Positions 46,519-60,513 of a DNA stretch of 64,000 nucleotides are shown here, piece after piece. The translations under genes and the position numbers were made by a program. Position 1 is the stretch's first letter. Every line of letters starts with the position of its first letter. Source of the DNA: Paramecium octaurelia (Eukaryota; Ciliophora; Oligohymenophorea; Peniculida; Parameciidae); assembly GCA_905182995.1 (NCBI GenBank), contig CAJJDP010000046.1, positions 128,488 to 192,487 on the forward strand. Direction: 5' to 3'. Under the pieces are notes generated by a model. It searched no databases and had not been told where the DNA came from. It worked only from the letters and a program-made list of their open reading frames with translations.

Positions 46519-47770
46519 ATGGGGGGGTGTGATAGTTCTGCAGCTTCTAAGGATTGTGTATAAGCCATGCCTTCGAGGTATTTTTTTTTGGAATTATCAC
46601 AGGTCATAGTGTTATCATTGTAAAAGAAATGGTTAAAACCTGTTGAAAGCAGCTTGTGGTCATGTATATCATGAGATTTGCCTTATCTCTAAAAGAAATG
46701 ATTCGAATAAATGCAATTGTGGCAAGGAGATTGGTTAATTAAATAAGATTGATGAAAAGGTTCATCAGTTATTTTTATCATACTAAGCTCAAGTGATAGT
46801 GTAAAGGAATTAGAATAAATTATAAATGAATGAGAAAAAATAATAGCAATTTTTTCATTGTCCTAAAAAAGGGTGTTCCTTTTATTTTATTTAGGACCAG
46901 AAGCCAGGACAGGCTTATAACCTAGAATACTTTTGTGATTAATGTAATATCAAGCTTCGATATGACCAAAAGAAAAGTGATAACATTAATGAGATAAGTA
47001 ATGCACAAACAAATCAATAGCAAGTACTTTCATAATAAAGTACAAAGACCAAGATAGATCCTTAAGAACAATTGCAACTATTAATTGAAGCTAATCAATA
47101 ACAATTTACATTTTGCAAAAATAATTGTGGATTTGTTTATATAGAAAATAATTCTTACGATACTAGCAATAGTCTCTGTGAAAATTGCGACTACTGTCAT
47201 AAATGCACTAGATAGCTTTTCTCAGATTTTATTAGCATTAAAAATTGTAAGCATAGATTTCACTTGTTATGTGCAAATACATTAATTATCAATCCTGATA
47301 AATTAGAATCATTGAAATGTAAGTGTGAAAGACTTATAGATGATGAAGATATCAAAATTGAACTTAACATAAAGTGTATAATTTGTGGAAAGTATGATAC
47401 AAATTTAAAGAAATTACCTTGCAATCATTATATCCATTTAGATTGTATTTTTGATAATTCAATCTAATTTAGCGATTTTAGATGTTGCATTTGTAAAATA
47501 CCAATTCTTGAATTTTTATAAAGTCCTTAACATAAACACATTCACGATAAAATAAAAATAAAAAATATTGAAAGGATGCTTATGTAAATTGAAAATGATT
47601 GCTTCATATGTTACAGTCAAACTGAAGAAGCTCTTTTGAACACTTAATGCAATCACAAAGTTCATTCTTCTTGTCTAAAAAGAAGATAATCAGAAATAAA
47701 TGACAAGTAGTAATTCCTAAGTTGTAGTTGTGGAACATAAATTATCGATTTACGCCCAAAAATAAAATGA
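46519..47770 (+). CDS. Multi-RING-like zinc-binding protein, MGG start
   Basis: 408 residues with a 25 nt intron (46578-46602, CAG acceptor). Starts MGGCDSSAAS (possible N-myristoylation). Cys/His groups: CYHCKRN...CGHVYHEICL...CNCG near residues 22-60; CPKKGCSFYF...CDQC (~100-135); CKNNCGFVY...CENCDYCHKC...CKHRFHLLC (~190-250); CIICGKYD...LPCNHYIHLDCI...CCIC (~275-320); and CFICYSQTEE...CNHKVHSSCL...CSCG (~355-400). At least three are RING-like with C-x2-C and H-x2-C cores. Possibly an E3 ligase; no known family fits the whole. Divergent from the transporter gene, 59 bp apart. Confidence 0.8.
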
Positions 47771-47879
47771 TTTATAATAAATCTAATAGTATTTACTAAA
47801 ATATTTCTTTTGTTTATCCATTAATAATATATATTGCATATGCTATTTATTATTATTTAATAATAACTAACTAAAAATT

Positions 47880-50275
<2,396 letters not shown>

Positions 50276-50333
50276 ATATTAAATATTAGATGTATTTTTT
50301 ATGCTTTTTACTTTAATAAATGTACTTTCAGAA

Positions 50334-50778
50334 TCATTATTATTATCTTCTTTAACCTCTTCTTGTTTATTTTTATTATTTTTCTTCGACAACAGGCTCA
50401 TCAATGGGAATGTCAATTTCCAAACCAGCTTTTTCAAGCATTCTTTTAACATCTTGATCTCCTCTAAGATTGTCAATGTCAACAGATGATTTTTCAGGGA
50501 CATAGTCCAATCTTCTCTCTCTTTCTTCTTCTTAAATCTATAGTTTGAAATGTGACCATTACTTTGAGTGAGATACCCTTAACTGATCCAGTTTAGATTC
50601 TCTTCAAAAGATGTGTTGCGAATCCAGCAATTTTATTTCTCAATTTTTTTGATGGTACTTATCCAACTTCTGAGAGGATCTTTTTATTGAAATGAAAATC
50701 TGAAGTGAGTTTCATGTAGTATTTTTCAATGAGGACTTTAGCTGCCTTCTTAACTGTCTTATTTCTAACTCTTCCCAT
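50334..50778 (-). CDS. RPS17: 40S ribosomal protein eS17
   Basis: 139 residues with one 25 nt intron (50538-50562). Starts [20 protein letters not shown], then [53 protein letters not shown] and [11 protein letters not shown], matching eS17 over the first 85 residues. The C-terminus is longer, acidic and Gln-rich (EEKQQKQ...). A component of the small ribosomal subunit head. Confidence 0.95.
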
Positions 50779-51012
50779 GAATTAATTTGAAAAAAATTTA
50801 TATCTTTAATTTATGAAAATAAATCACAGCAAAACAATAAAAATGCATTTAATACATAAATTCTTAATTCTTTTTTGCAATTTACTTTAAATTTATACAT
50901 TAGCATAATCCTTAAACATATAATAAACCATTTATTAGTTTAAGTGATAAATATTTTAATTTCTATATATTTATTAATGTTAATAGTGCAAGTGAGAACA
51001 CCCAAAATAAAG

Positions 51013-51534
51013 ATGGCAACACATCGCCCATAAAACAGTTAACCAACAATGTTCAATTAGAGTAATCTAAATAGTTTCCATCAATTTTTTCAAAATTAAT
51101 CAAAAAGCTTACAAAAAGGTGAAGGTACAAATGATAGTAGATGCAAAACTGAATCAACGTAAATTGAATTAAAGCCTAATCATGCTCACAAAATATCAAG
51201 TTAATCAACAACAATTAGTCTAACCAACAGCACTAGTTATAATTAAAGATTATCGAAAATAAATTAAAAATCTAACAGTAGTAATAAAATTATAGAAAAA
51301 ATATTACCTAAATCTGTAAATCCATTCTAAGAAGATGAATGCACAGTTAACCAAAAATTATAATCTTAGTTATAGAAATTATTATCCAAAACTAAAGATA
51401 TCATAGCTTCATACGAAATCAACTCAAAAAAGCAATAAATAACAGAATAATAATTAAAACAATAGATTGTACAACTAAAAAAGATAATCGAAAATCAGCA
51501 AAAACAACTTAAAAAACATAACATTAAATTTTGA
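51013..51534 (+). CDS. Hypothetical Gln/Ser-rich protein with terminal coiled coil
   Basis: 173 residues, intronless, starting MATHRPQNSQPTMFNQSNLN. The first 110 residues look disordered. The last ~60 form a helix with heptads (KLQSQLQKLLSKTKDIIASY, QLKQQIVQLKKIIENQQKQL). No family recognised. Confidence 0.7.
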
Positions 51535-51996
51535 AAAACTTAATTTGAGCAGGATTTTTCCCTTTACTTACTAAATGAATTTTGTTATATATAAGCTATA
51601 TAATAAACTAATAAATTACTTTAAAATTAGATAATAAAAATCTAATTAATTGTTGTCTACAACATGAATCTCCTTTTAAATATAGTTGCTCAAGTCCAAA
51701 TTCAATAAGATTAAATCAAATATAAATTTAATTATAGTTTTTTAATTAATAAATAATCAAGAATTAATACGAAATGATTCCTTGAAAAATTCTAGATGCT
51801 TTCTTGTAATAATATTAATATAATATGCTTGCAGTTGTTTCATATGGCTCTTGAATATGAGGATTTTCTGAATTTTAAGTTTGACTCATCAGTAATTATT
51901 AACAAATTTTAATAACTTTGATTAAGTAAAGCTTTATTGTAATTAAAAATTGAATTAGTTTAAGGAGTTTTTTATATAAATAATAAATAGTTATCA
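51535..51996. other. AT-rich spacer
   Basis: No supported gene. Confidence 0.4.
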
Positions 51997-53511
51997 TCAT
52001 TTATTTAATAATAACTTAGCATCATCCATACTAGTTGTTAGATATTCAAATCTCTTTTGTTTTTCTGTGAACCAATTTGGAATTAACCTATTTTTATTTA
52101 TTTCATATTCGTTTAACTATAATTCTTCTATAAATTGTGATAAATATAATGATACCTTTTGTGAAATTAAATAAATTTGGTAGAGATTTTGAATTGATTT
52201 TGATATTTGGTTATTTCAATTCCTAAAAGAAAGGGTGCAATAAAATTTCAAAGGCAGATATTCTTTAGTTAGGATCATAAACAAAGATTTTTTCTAACAA
52301 ATCAACTAGTTATTCATTTTCTATTTCTTAGAATCGTTTACTCATAGGAAACTTAGGAATTTCAGGCATTTTGAGATCTAATATTTAGGATTTTAGATTC
52401 TTCATTTCTTAAAGGGTAGGAGTTCCAAGTAATCTTATAATATCAGCCATAGTTTCAACAGTATTAGTTCCATTAAATAATTATTTACCCAAAAAGCATT
52501 CTGCAATTATGCAACCCAAACTCCAAATATCAACTTACTAATTGTAGAGTTTAGAGCCTAATAATAATTCTGGGGCTCTGTAATTACGTTCACCAACATA
52601 ATTTGGAGAGGGAATCTAAGAGAACAATGATTTTGCACTGTTAAAATCACAGAGTTATACGCTGAGTGTATCAACGTCAATCAGTACATTTCTTGGATTG
52701 AGATCTCTGTGAGTTATGTTCTTGTGATGTAAATACGATATGGCCCTTACAATCTAATAGATAAATAATTTAAATAAGATTTGTTTTGCCTTCTTTTCTT
52801 ATTTAGTTAAGTTGATTAATTTAGGGTCTGTAATTTTAGTATTTTCTTAAACATTCGAATGTTTGTAGAATTGCTATAGAAAGGATCTTAAATTGCAACT
52901 CATTAAAGGCATAACTTCATACAACAAAGGCCTATTATCCTATATAATTTAAGAGATAATACATTCTACTTGTCATAAACTACATAGTGATGTTTGAGTT
53001 CAATGATGTTCGGATGTCTTAATTATTTAAGATAATAGATTTCCTTAGTACATTTGTTCATGTTGACTTTGCTTATTTTAAGAGCATAATAATTGAAATG
53101 ACCTTCAATTAATATTCTATAGACCTGAGTATTGTTTCCATCGTAGACAACTCCTTTTTTAGTAATGCTGCTTTCGGAGATCACACTCTGAGTGCTCTAA
53201 TTGTATTTTAAGTTGTGTCCACTAGATTTCATTTTGTAATCAACGGATGATGACATCTAACTATTACTATTAATAATTTGTCTGGTTGTCTTGTCAACTG
53301 ATTTGGATAGTATTTTTTTCATTTTTGATTGTTTCATTTAATTATAATTCTTTTTATATTGTTGATATTCAAAAAGTGTTTTGTGAACAGGATCAGAGTA
53401 TTTAATTAATTTGGTTGTATCAATCATTGGCTTAGTGTTCTCTACTGAAGCCAATTGAGGTTGAAATTTAGAGTTTCTTTTGAAGAGACTGATTTAATTA
53501 TCAGAAAACAT
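51997..53511 (-). CDS. GSK3-like (CMGC) kinase with degenerate catalytic motifs
   Basis: 487 residues; introns 52940-52962 and 52128-52155. After a ~120-residue polar head, the kinase domain keeps the ATP Lys (YYALKISK) and helix C Glu (TKEIYYLK). The Gly-rich loop is unrecognisable (KKGVVYDGNN). The catalytic loop is THRDLNPRNVLID, with Asn for the catalytic Lys. The metal loop is LCDFNSAKS (DFN for DFG). The CMGC parts NYVGERNYRAPELLLGSKLY and DIWSLGCIIAECFLGKQLF fit GSK3, as does the C-terminal PFFQELKQPN...LFNFTKEEL. Reduced or absent activity is inferred. The ATG is 21 bp from that of the divergent CSN6-like gene. Confidence 0.88.
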
Positions 53512-53532
53512 TATTAAAATATATAAAAATTA

Positions 53533-54383
53533 ATGTAATAAACTAATGTACATCCATAAGTGCTGCTGAGCATTTCTTCATAAATTTTAACAAACAAAGT
53601 CAATTTCCCTGGTAAAACCATCCATGCTGGTATATTGCTGGGCTTTTTCAATGCAAAAATAAATAAGACGGATATTTTGGATTCATTTGAGATTAGCTAC
53701 TCAGGTAAAGGGGAATTGAAACCGGGGGAGGTTGATTTTTTAAAGGAAAGATAATAATTAAGATTGAAAGGTGATAAATGGAATCTCTTTAAAAATTTGG
53801 ACATAGTAGGTTTAATCAATAATAGCTATTATAGGTTGGTATATTACAGATAGCAACCCACATGAGTATCTCAAATTGCATAAGTAATTGCAAACCTTGA
53901 GTGAAGCTGAAAGTACAGAAAATTAAACTTCATTCTTTAAATATTTATTGTGCTTTGATCCATATAGTACTTAGGCAAATCTGTTTGAAATGGAGGAGAA
54001 TAAAATGCAGCTATCGTAAAGTAAGATTGAACCACAATCAGAAGAGATGATTGGTATCACATCCTTGTTTTCATAACAATCATCATAATCGAAAAGAAAG
54101 TATGATTTAAGAGTTAATTCATAACTTTAAATGATTACTTTTTTAGAAGTATGTTATAATCTATTTAATCCAATAGAAAATGTTACAAAAATTATTATAA
54201 CAATTGGATCATCCATAAATTGCAAATGATCCCTTGGCATTATTAAAGATTAATGAGGTCTTGATTTCATTTCCTTAAATCAATCAATAAAATATTGAAT
54301 AAGACTATTTTAAGCTCTTAATAATCAGCTATTATTGTGCAATTTTAAAGTTTGATGTAACAAAAAATAAACAATTGGATTGA
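53533..54383 (+). CDS. MPN-domain protein, CSN6-like (non-catalytic)
   Basis: 265 residues; introns 53810-53834 and 54149-54176. The start MQQTNVHPQVLLSISSQILT resembles the MPN beginning (VHPLVLLNISDH). Next come IHAGILLGFFNAKINKTDIL and DSFEISYS (strand with the SFE signature), and IVGWYITDSNP. The catalytic HxHPx7Sx2D motif is absent, as in CSN6, Rpn8 and eIF3f. The C-terminal half is helical. CSN6 of the COP9 signalosome is my first choice, since the SFE and GWY blocks and length suit it; eIF3 or proteasome lid subunits are alternatives. Confidence 0.7.
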
Positions 54384-55404
54384 AAAAGTAATTAGATAAA
54401 AATCATAACAAATTAATAAAATAAATTTAAGTTTAAATAATAGGTCTATTTATATATATATGAGAGTAATTAAAAAAAAGTTGGTGTATTAAACAATAAA
54501 ATCTTATTGTTTAAGAGTTTCTAGATTATACTTCTTAAATAAGTAATTTATCTTTTGAAATATCTTTTGATTAGAAGAGTCTACTATGTAGCTAACGCTA
54601 TTTAGGTAGTTCGAGTGTTCACATTTGTGGAATATTCCCATTTATTAATATAAAAATTTGAAAAATATAGGAATATCTTAAAGTTAGACAATTTATAATT
54701 TGCTTTTAATTAAGAATGTATAATTGTCCTTACATTAAGATCATAAGATATTTATGGATCCCACGCATTTTACATCCTGTTCTGCCAAATGTAATGTACT
54801 AGAGATATTTATTTGATACTTTATCTTAAGTTATATATTCTTTTCAATATGGATGTTAATTTTCAATTATTTTTCCTTGTATGGAAAAAACTGATCAATA
54901 ATATTTAATCAATTATACTCAAATTATTTTCTTCCAAATTGGTATACTATATAATTCTTAATCTTAGTGTTATGTAAATTTGATCTTACAAAAATTTAAT
55001 GCGTTGAAATGTTTTTTATACTTGTTGCTTAAGTAAATAAAGTGAAGATAAATGCTTAGTAAGTACATAGGGTGGAGAGAGAAAATTGCTTAGTAAGTAT
55101 GTCTATAAAACTTTCTGTAAATTGAAATTTGATGGCAAGCTTTCATTGTCTTATTTTGGATATAGATGCGAAGTATAAAAATAATTAATGAAATCATAGT
55201 ATCAATTCAATGAATTGGTTAATGGGAGTGATTAGTCGGCAAAGTTTATTATTATTAATGAATAAATAAAATAAGAAATAAATCTTAATTTAATTACATA
55301 ATTGCATATAAATGACGTGTCATTAATGATCATCTAATTGTAATAAAATTGACAATTAAATGTTCCTATGAATTGTTCAACTATTATAATATAATTTAAT
55401 AGAG
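54384..55404. other. Spacer of 1 kb with a 13-base direct repeat
   Basis: No coding frame supported. TGCTTAGTAAGTA occurs at about 55053-55065 and 55087-55099, flanking a short purine-rich stretch. The block near 54755-54805 has higher GC than the rest, but I could not fold it into a tRNA. Confidence 0.35.
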
Positions 55405-56133
55405 ATGTTAGCAAGGATTATTGGATTTTTGATCAACATTTTGAGTTACCTGCCCATCTACATTTACAATCTATTGTACAGTAGATTCTACACGAAGTAT
55501 ATTTACAAATAAATGTCTTAGATGGACTTACGTAATGATGTGTGATCGATTGGAGAAAAAGATGGCGAATGTAAAGAGAATTTTGGATGTTGGAGTGGGC
55601 ACAGGACATCCTATGAAACAGATTATAAATAGGATTCCCTCCAGAATTCGAGTGGTTGGGATAGACATCGATACTAATTATTTGAGGTAAAATAAATGAT
55701 CAAGAATCCTAGATATGCAAGACAAACATTCAAGCAGAATGAGAATGTAGAAATTAGAGAATAAAACTTTTACGATTTGGAAAGCTCAAAGGAACAATAC
55801 GAGGCTGTGATCTTCTCCTCATCTTTCATGATAATGCCAGACAGAATAAGAGCATTAAGAATTGCTAAATAAAGGTTGAGCAAGGGGGGTTCCATCTTTT
55901 TCTTATTGACTCTAGAGCCATATAAAAACTATAAAACAGTCATCATTGAAAAAATCAAGCCTTATCTAAAATACATCACAACCATTGAGTTCGGCAGCAT
56001 TACTTATGAAAAGGATTTCGAACTCATGCTTAGAGAAGAAGGATTGTAAATTACATCCAAAGAAAAAGTTGCTAAATATAGTGTCTTTTTGGCAATATTT
56101 AATATGTTTGTGGTAGAGGCAGAAGTAATATGA
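55405..56133 (+). CDS. SAM-dependent methyltransferase, membrane-anchored
   Basis: 226 residues; introns 55476-55497 (AAG) and 55687-55712. An N-terminal hydrophobic helix (IIGFLINILSYLPIYIYNL) is followed by a class I methyltransferase fold: motif I ILDVGVGTGHPMK, motif II VVGIDIDTN, then AVIFSSSFMIMPD (motif IV region) and LSKGGSIFFLL (motif VI). It resembles small UbiE-like enzymes; substrate unknown. The single N-terminal helix suggests attachment to a membrane, such as ER or mitochondria. Confidence 0.85.
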
Positions 56134-56653
56134 ATTATGCATATATTTTATAAATATGAATTTTTTGTTTAAAAATACAAATAATTGCCTAAACTACATC
56201 ATCTATTCATTGTCATAAGCATAACTATGAATATCCACCATTTCATTCATAATTAACAATTATAGTCAATAACTTATTATTCATTAAAATAAGAAATTAA
56301 AAAGCAATTCAATAAACTTTCAATTCTATATAAAGAAAAAGTGTTAAAGTCAACAACTCCTTAAAACAGCCATGTGTAAGATAAACCTTTACTTTTGGTA
56401 CTAAAGCAATTTCATTTGTGAAATACAAAATTACACGCGAAACTTATAATTAAATAACAGAATAATCTTTATTTTTAATATTACTAAATTAGAAAGAGTT
56501 CTGGTAAACGTTAATCCAAATCAGATTCTCTTAGATATAAAGTATTTGTGTAATTTTCAAAAAAATAATGAAAATGGAATTAGATCATTAAATGATATAA
56601 ATAATATGTCAATATTAATAATAATATAGATATTTTATAATGATATTAATACA
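56134..56653. other. AT-rich spacer
   Basis: No supported gene between the methyltransferase and VPS26. Confidence 0.4.
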
Positions 56654-57661
56654 TCATTTCTTTCTATAAATTGTTATCTCTTGTTATTTAAAATATCTTC
56701 TATCATCTTCATCTACTAAAATCAAATTCAGAATATATTTAACACTAAATTTGCCATTAACATTCTTAACAGATGGTGTGATATCAACTCCACTTAAATA
56801 TAATCTGATTGGGATCACTTCTCCTTTCTAAGGACAACCATCCATCAATTCGTATTTTACAAGTGTCTCATTGTCTGTTTATTGTTATTGTCCTTGGCCA
56901 TATTGTTCCTTTCTGATCACTGCCAATTCCATATATTTTATTTTGATTTTGACTAAATAAAAATTCACTTTTCCTGTTACGACATCTCTCATATGGTATT
57001 TACTCTTGAAATATTCAAAATCAATATGCAAACATTCTTCAATACCAACCTAATTTAAGAGTTGATCTATACTTCTAATTTTAATGATGTTTAAGGTTGT
57101 TCTTCCATTTCAGGTTAAGGGATTAAAACAGCAAAGTCCACTTCCTTTTATACTTTGCCATAACTTCTGGTCATGTAAATCTTCAAGTAATATCGTAATC
57201 TCACAGTATTGCCATAATAACTCTCATTTTGCTTTTCGAACTTCTAAAATTAAAATTTATAAGCTTTGTCTTCAAATAGGATCCCTTAAGGTTCTAATTC
57301 TCTAGACATAGACATAAAATCTGAGCTCTGTTTTTAATCATTAATAATTTCTTGTTTATTCAATTTAACATTTACCTATACGTCCAACCAATTCGATTCT
57401 AATACCCATATGTTCTATTTTCTTCTATTTATTCATCTTCACTTCCACCACACCAGAGATGTCATCATCACCCTATAATTAAATGAATGAGCAATCTAAT
57501 TACTGTGTAAACTGGCAATCTTAATGCACCTAGTTGTTTATCCACAAATCTAGTGTGTTTGCGAGTCTCTATTCCATCTAAAGAGACTTCAATTATCGGT
57601 TGCCCTTAAACCATATTCAAAAGAGATGCCTAAAATTACGTGGAATTCATGAATTTACCAT
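56654..57661 (-). CDS. VPS26: Retromer subunit VPS26
   Basis: 299 residues; introns 57630-57658 (directly after the ATG), 57473-57503, 57351-57375 (AAG) and 57050-57072. Spliced N-terminus [20 protein letters not shown]. Family blocks: [118 protein letters not shown] and [17 protein letters not shown]. It is an arrestin-like protein of the cargo-selective retromer trimer that recycles receptors from endosomes. Length fits the family. Confidence 0.95.
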
Positions 57662-57854
57662 CTTATGTCAATTAAATGATATAATTTAATTACAATAATT
57701 ATTCTCAATTAAAAATAATCTTATTACTACTAAATTTTGAGATATCTAGATATTGATATCAACCAACTCTCCCTTGATACCAAATATTTTACTTAATACT
57801 TCATTCAGAATTAATTTATTTCTAGTTGAAGAAAGTATTTAATTTATATATTAC

Positions 57855-58411
57855 TCATAAATATACTTTATCATACTCTATCAGATATTTTTTATACATC
57901 CCTTGTTTGAATAATTCAAATGGAATTGTTTGTTTATAACCATAGGATAAGCCAGCACCCCAAGTCATAAATAAAAGGAATACAGATATTGGTTTTTTCA
58001 CAAATGAGAGTCGACCCTTTCGATAAAAGTCATAGAAGATTCTTCTTTTGCTCAATAGTATTTTATAGAATAGCAATGAAGCTACTGTACAGCCAGATGT
58101 AGCATTAACTAAACTCATCATTGTATCATTAGTCACTTTGTCTATTTTTTCTTTGTCCACCTTCTTAGAATAAGGATATACTTGCAATAATGCAGGATGA
58201 TTGACAATAAGATTCGACTTATCAGTAGGTTGAAGCATCATATATCTTTTAAAGTATTATTCAATAATAGCCTTATTTGTTATTTTTGCATTAGGATCAT
58301 TTGTCTTGATCTCCTATTTGAGTACTTCTCTCCAATCTTTCTATTCCCATCTAAATTTAAAATAATTGATTACAATTTTGCATATGGAGAAGTATATTTT
58401 TATGACTCCAT
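57855..58411 (-). CDS. Small membrane protein, unknown function
   Basis: 177 residues with a 23 nt intron (58351-58373). Starts MESQKYTSPYAKLWEQKDWR; the first 90 residues are polar. Two hydrophobic stretches follow (SLVNATSGCTVASLLFYKIL and ISVFLLFMTWGAGLSYGY), suggesting a hairpin in a membrane, perhaps of mitochondria given the basic loops. No family recognised. ATG is 39 bp from that of the divergent coiled-coil gene. Confidence 0.7.
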
Positions 58412-58450
58412 AATTTATATTTATATTAAATATTTAATATTTCAGTTACT

Positions 58451-60474
58451 ATGAGTGATATCAAACCATAGACTGCTAAGATTATTTCCAGACTGAGATT
58501 TGGACTCCAACAAGAAAACAATCAACAGGATGTCAATAAGATACAAACCAATTTAATTGAACATTATGATGCAAGAGATTTACGATTGCAAGACTTATAG
58601 GATTGCTAGAAAGTTTACAAGGTGATCAAGAAGGAAACCACTACCAAATGGATTCTATTATCTAAATTGGAGGAATGCAAATAATAAATAAAATTAGAAT
58701 TATAATATTTAAGAAAATTAGTGATTTATGTTTAGAATCATAATAAACAAGGTTTGAATAAATCACAATTGCTTGAATTAAATTAATTATCGACACTCTT
58801 AAACATCTTTCAAACTAATGTAGACCTTTTCGAAAACAACTCATATGATAGAAAAGATAAACTAAAACGTATTAAGATTGTTGAACTCGAAGATAAGCAA
58901 AAGGTAATTAATGAATGGAAGAAATGGATTAACAGAAATGAGAGTTTCTTGGAACCACTCATTTCTGAATCTAAGCAAATCACTGTAAAAGTTATAGAGG
59001 AAGTCCTAACTTTATCTTATGAACTTAAATATAAATTATTACAAGAACCTGACATCATTGATCCTGAGAGTACCTTGAAGTATTAAAATTAGGTTCAAGA
59101 CCTAAGAAAGAAATTGAACCTTGATTAATATAAGAGAAGCAGAAATCAATTTGAAGAATTCCAATAAATGTAATCAATTATTATCAACTATTAGTATTGA
59201 TAATTTCAATTATCACATCCCTAAACTCTAAGATATGAATTAATTGAATTTATCTGAATTAAAGGAAATCAAAAGAAAACTTAAAAACAAGTCAAAAACA
59301 GAAATTAATTAAATGAATTCAGGCAAGACTTCTCCAAAAAAGGAAGAACAAGTTCACTTACAAAATGAAGTTGATAACTGCTTACATCAATATAATAAGT
59401 AATAGAATCACATAATGAATATAGAGAAAAGCAAAGAATTAGCAGAGTTGACAAAGCAAAATATAAGTAAAATATCAAAAACTCTTAGCGAGAAGTGTTT
59501 ATAGCAAGAAACAATTAAGGATCGATTCAGAAATTACACTAGAGTTTTGAAATCAACAATTTAAATACAAGTAAGGGACATCGAGAATATCTAATTTCTA
59601 TGATAGATGGATAACTCTTAAAACCATATACTCCTATGGCTAGACTGAATATGGATGAATCGAAGGAGATGTGCCAAAACTCTCGTAATAATGACAATTG
59701 CTCTCAAAAATAGAGTATAAGGAATGTATCTCCATAAACTTTTGTAGAAAGAATATCTTAAAAAATTAATGATATTACTACTTCTGGAGAGGATGAATTT
59801 TATTCAAAACTAGAATTCCCAGAACACTAATCATAAAAATAATAGGGACAAACTAATATGGATAATCAAAGAGGAGTGAAAAAATAATACAATCAGAAGT
59901 TTATCTAACAAGTTAATAACAACGAAGTTAAATTAGTCAAGCAATGCTAAGGTAATAATTTCTATTGAGCTTAAGATTTCTATACAACTAGAATGAAATT
60001 CAACAATAAGTTCACTGAACTAGTTACAACCTTGTAAAAGGATCGTCCTTTGACTTCCAGTATTAGATCAAGGTCTCTAACGGTAAATTAAAATTAAAGA
60101 TAAGACAATATCTAAAAACTAAGAAAAGTGGCTGAAAAAGCTCGTCAAAATTTCTTTCTTCGAAATAAGGAATAAAGATTATGGCTTTAAAATCTGGTTC
60201 AATCATACAAATTAACTGATCCAACAATTTAGCACATCATTGAACAATTATCATACATTCTCGAGGGTATTTTTAATTAAAATATATAGAGGGATTATTT
60301 ATCAAGGTAGATGACATTATCTCTATGTTAAAACAAATTGATGATTCCACAGAATTAACAATGACTACAAAAAGTTGTGAGCTTCTAGATCAAATATTCA
60401 TCTACTTTGGTATATAAATCTCTGAATTAAATTATCACAAGAAATTTAGGAAATTCAAATCTAATCATGATTGA
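58451..60474 (+). CDS. Long coiled-coil protein
   Basis: About 639 residues; introns 59170-59194, 59544-59575 (32 nt, unusual donor GTTTTG and AAG acceptor, least certain), 59952-59975 (AAG) and 60267-60289. Starts MSDIKPQTAKIISRLRFGLQ. Helical and heptad-rich over much of its length (residues 20-330 and 480-600), with a Ser/Asn-rich linker between. The C-terminal part FIKVDDIISMLKQIDDSTEL looks folded. No enzyme motif. It could be cytoskeletal or a basal-body component. 3' end is 39 bp from the convergent condensin gene. Confidence 0.75.
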
Positions 60475-60513
60475 TTTATTAATTAATTATATCATTTAGT
60501 ATATTTATATTAA

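Noticed and set aside
54720-54810. Structured RNA in the 1 kb spacer
   Set aside because: GC is slightly raised, but no convincing stem set or known RNA motif could be drawn by eye.
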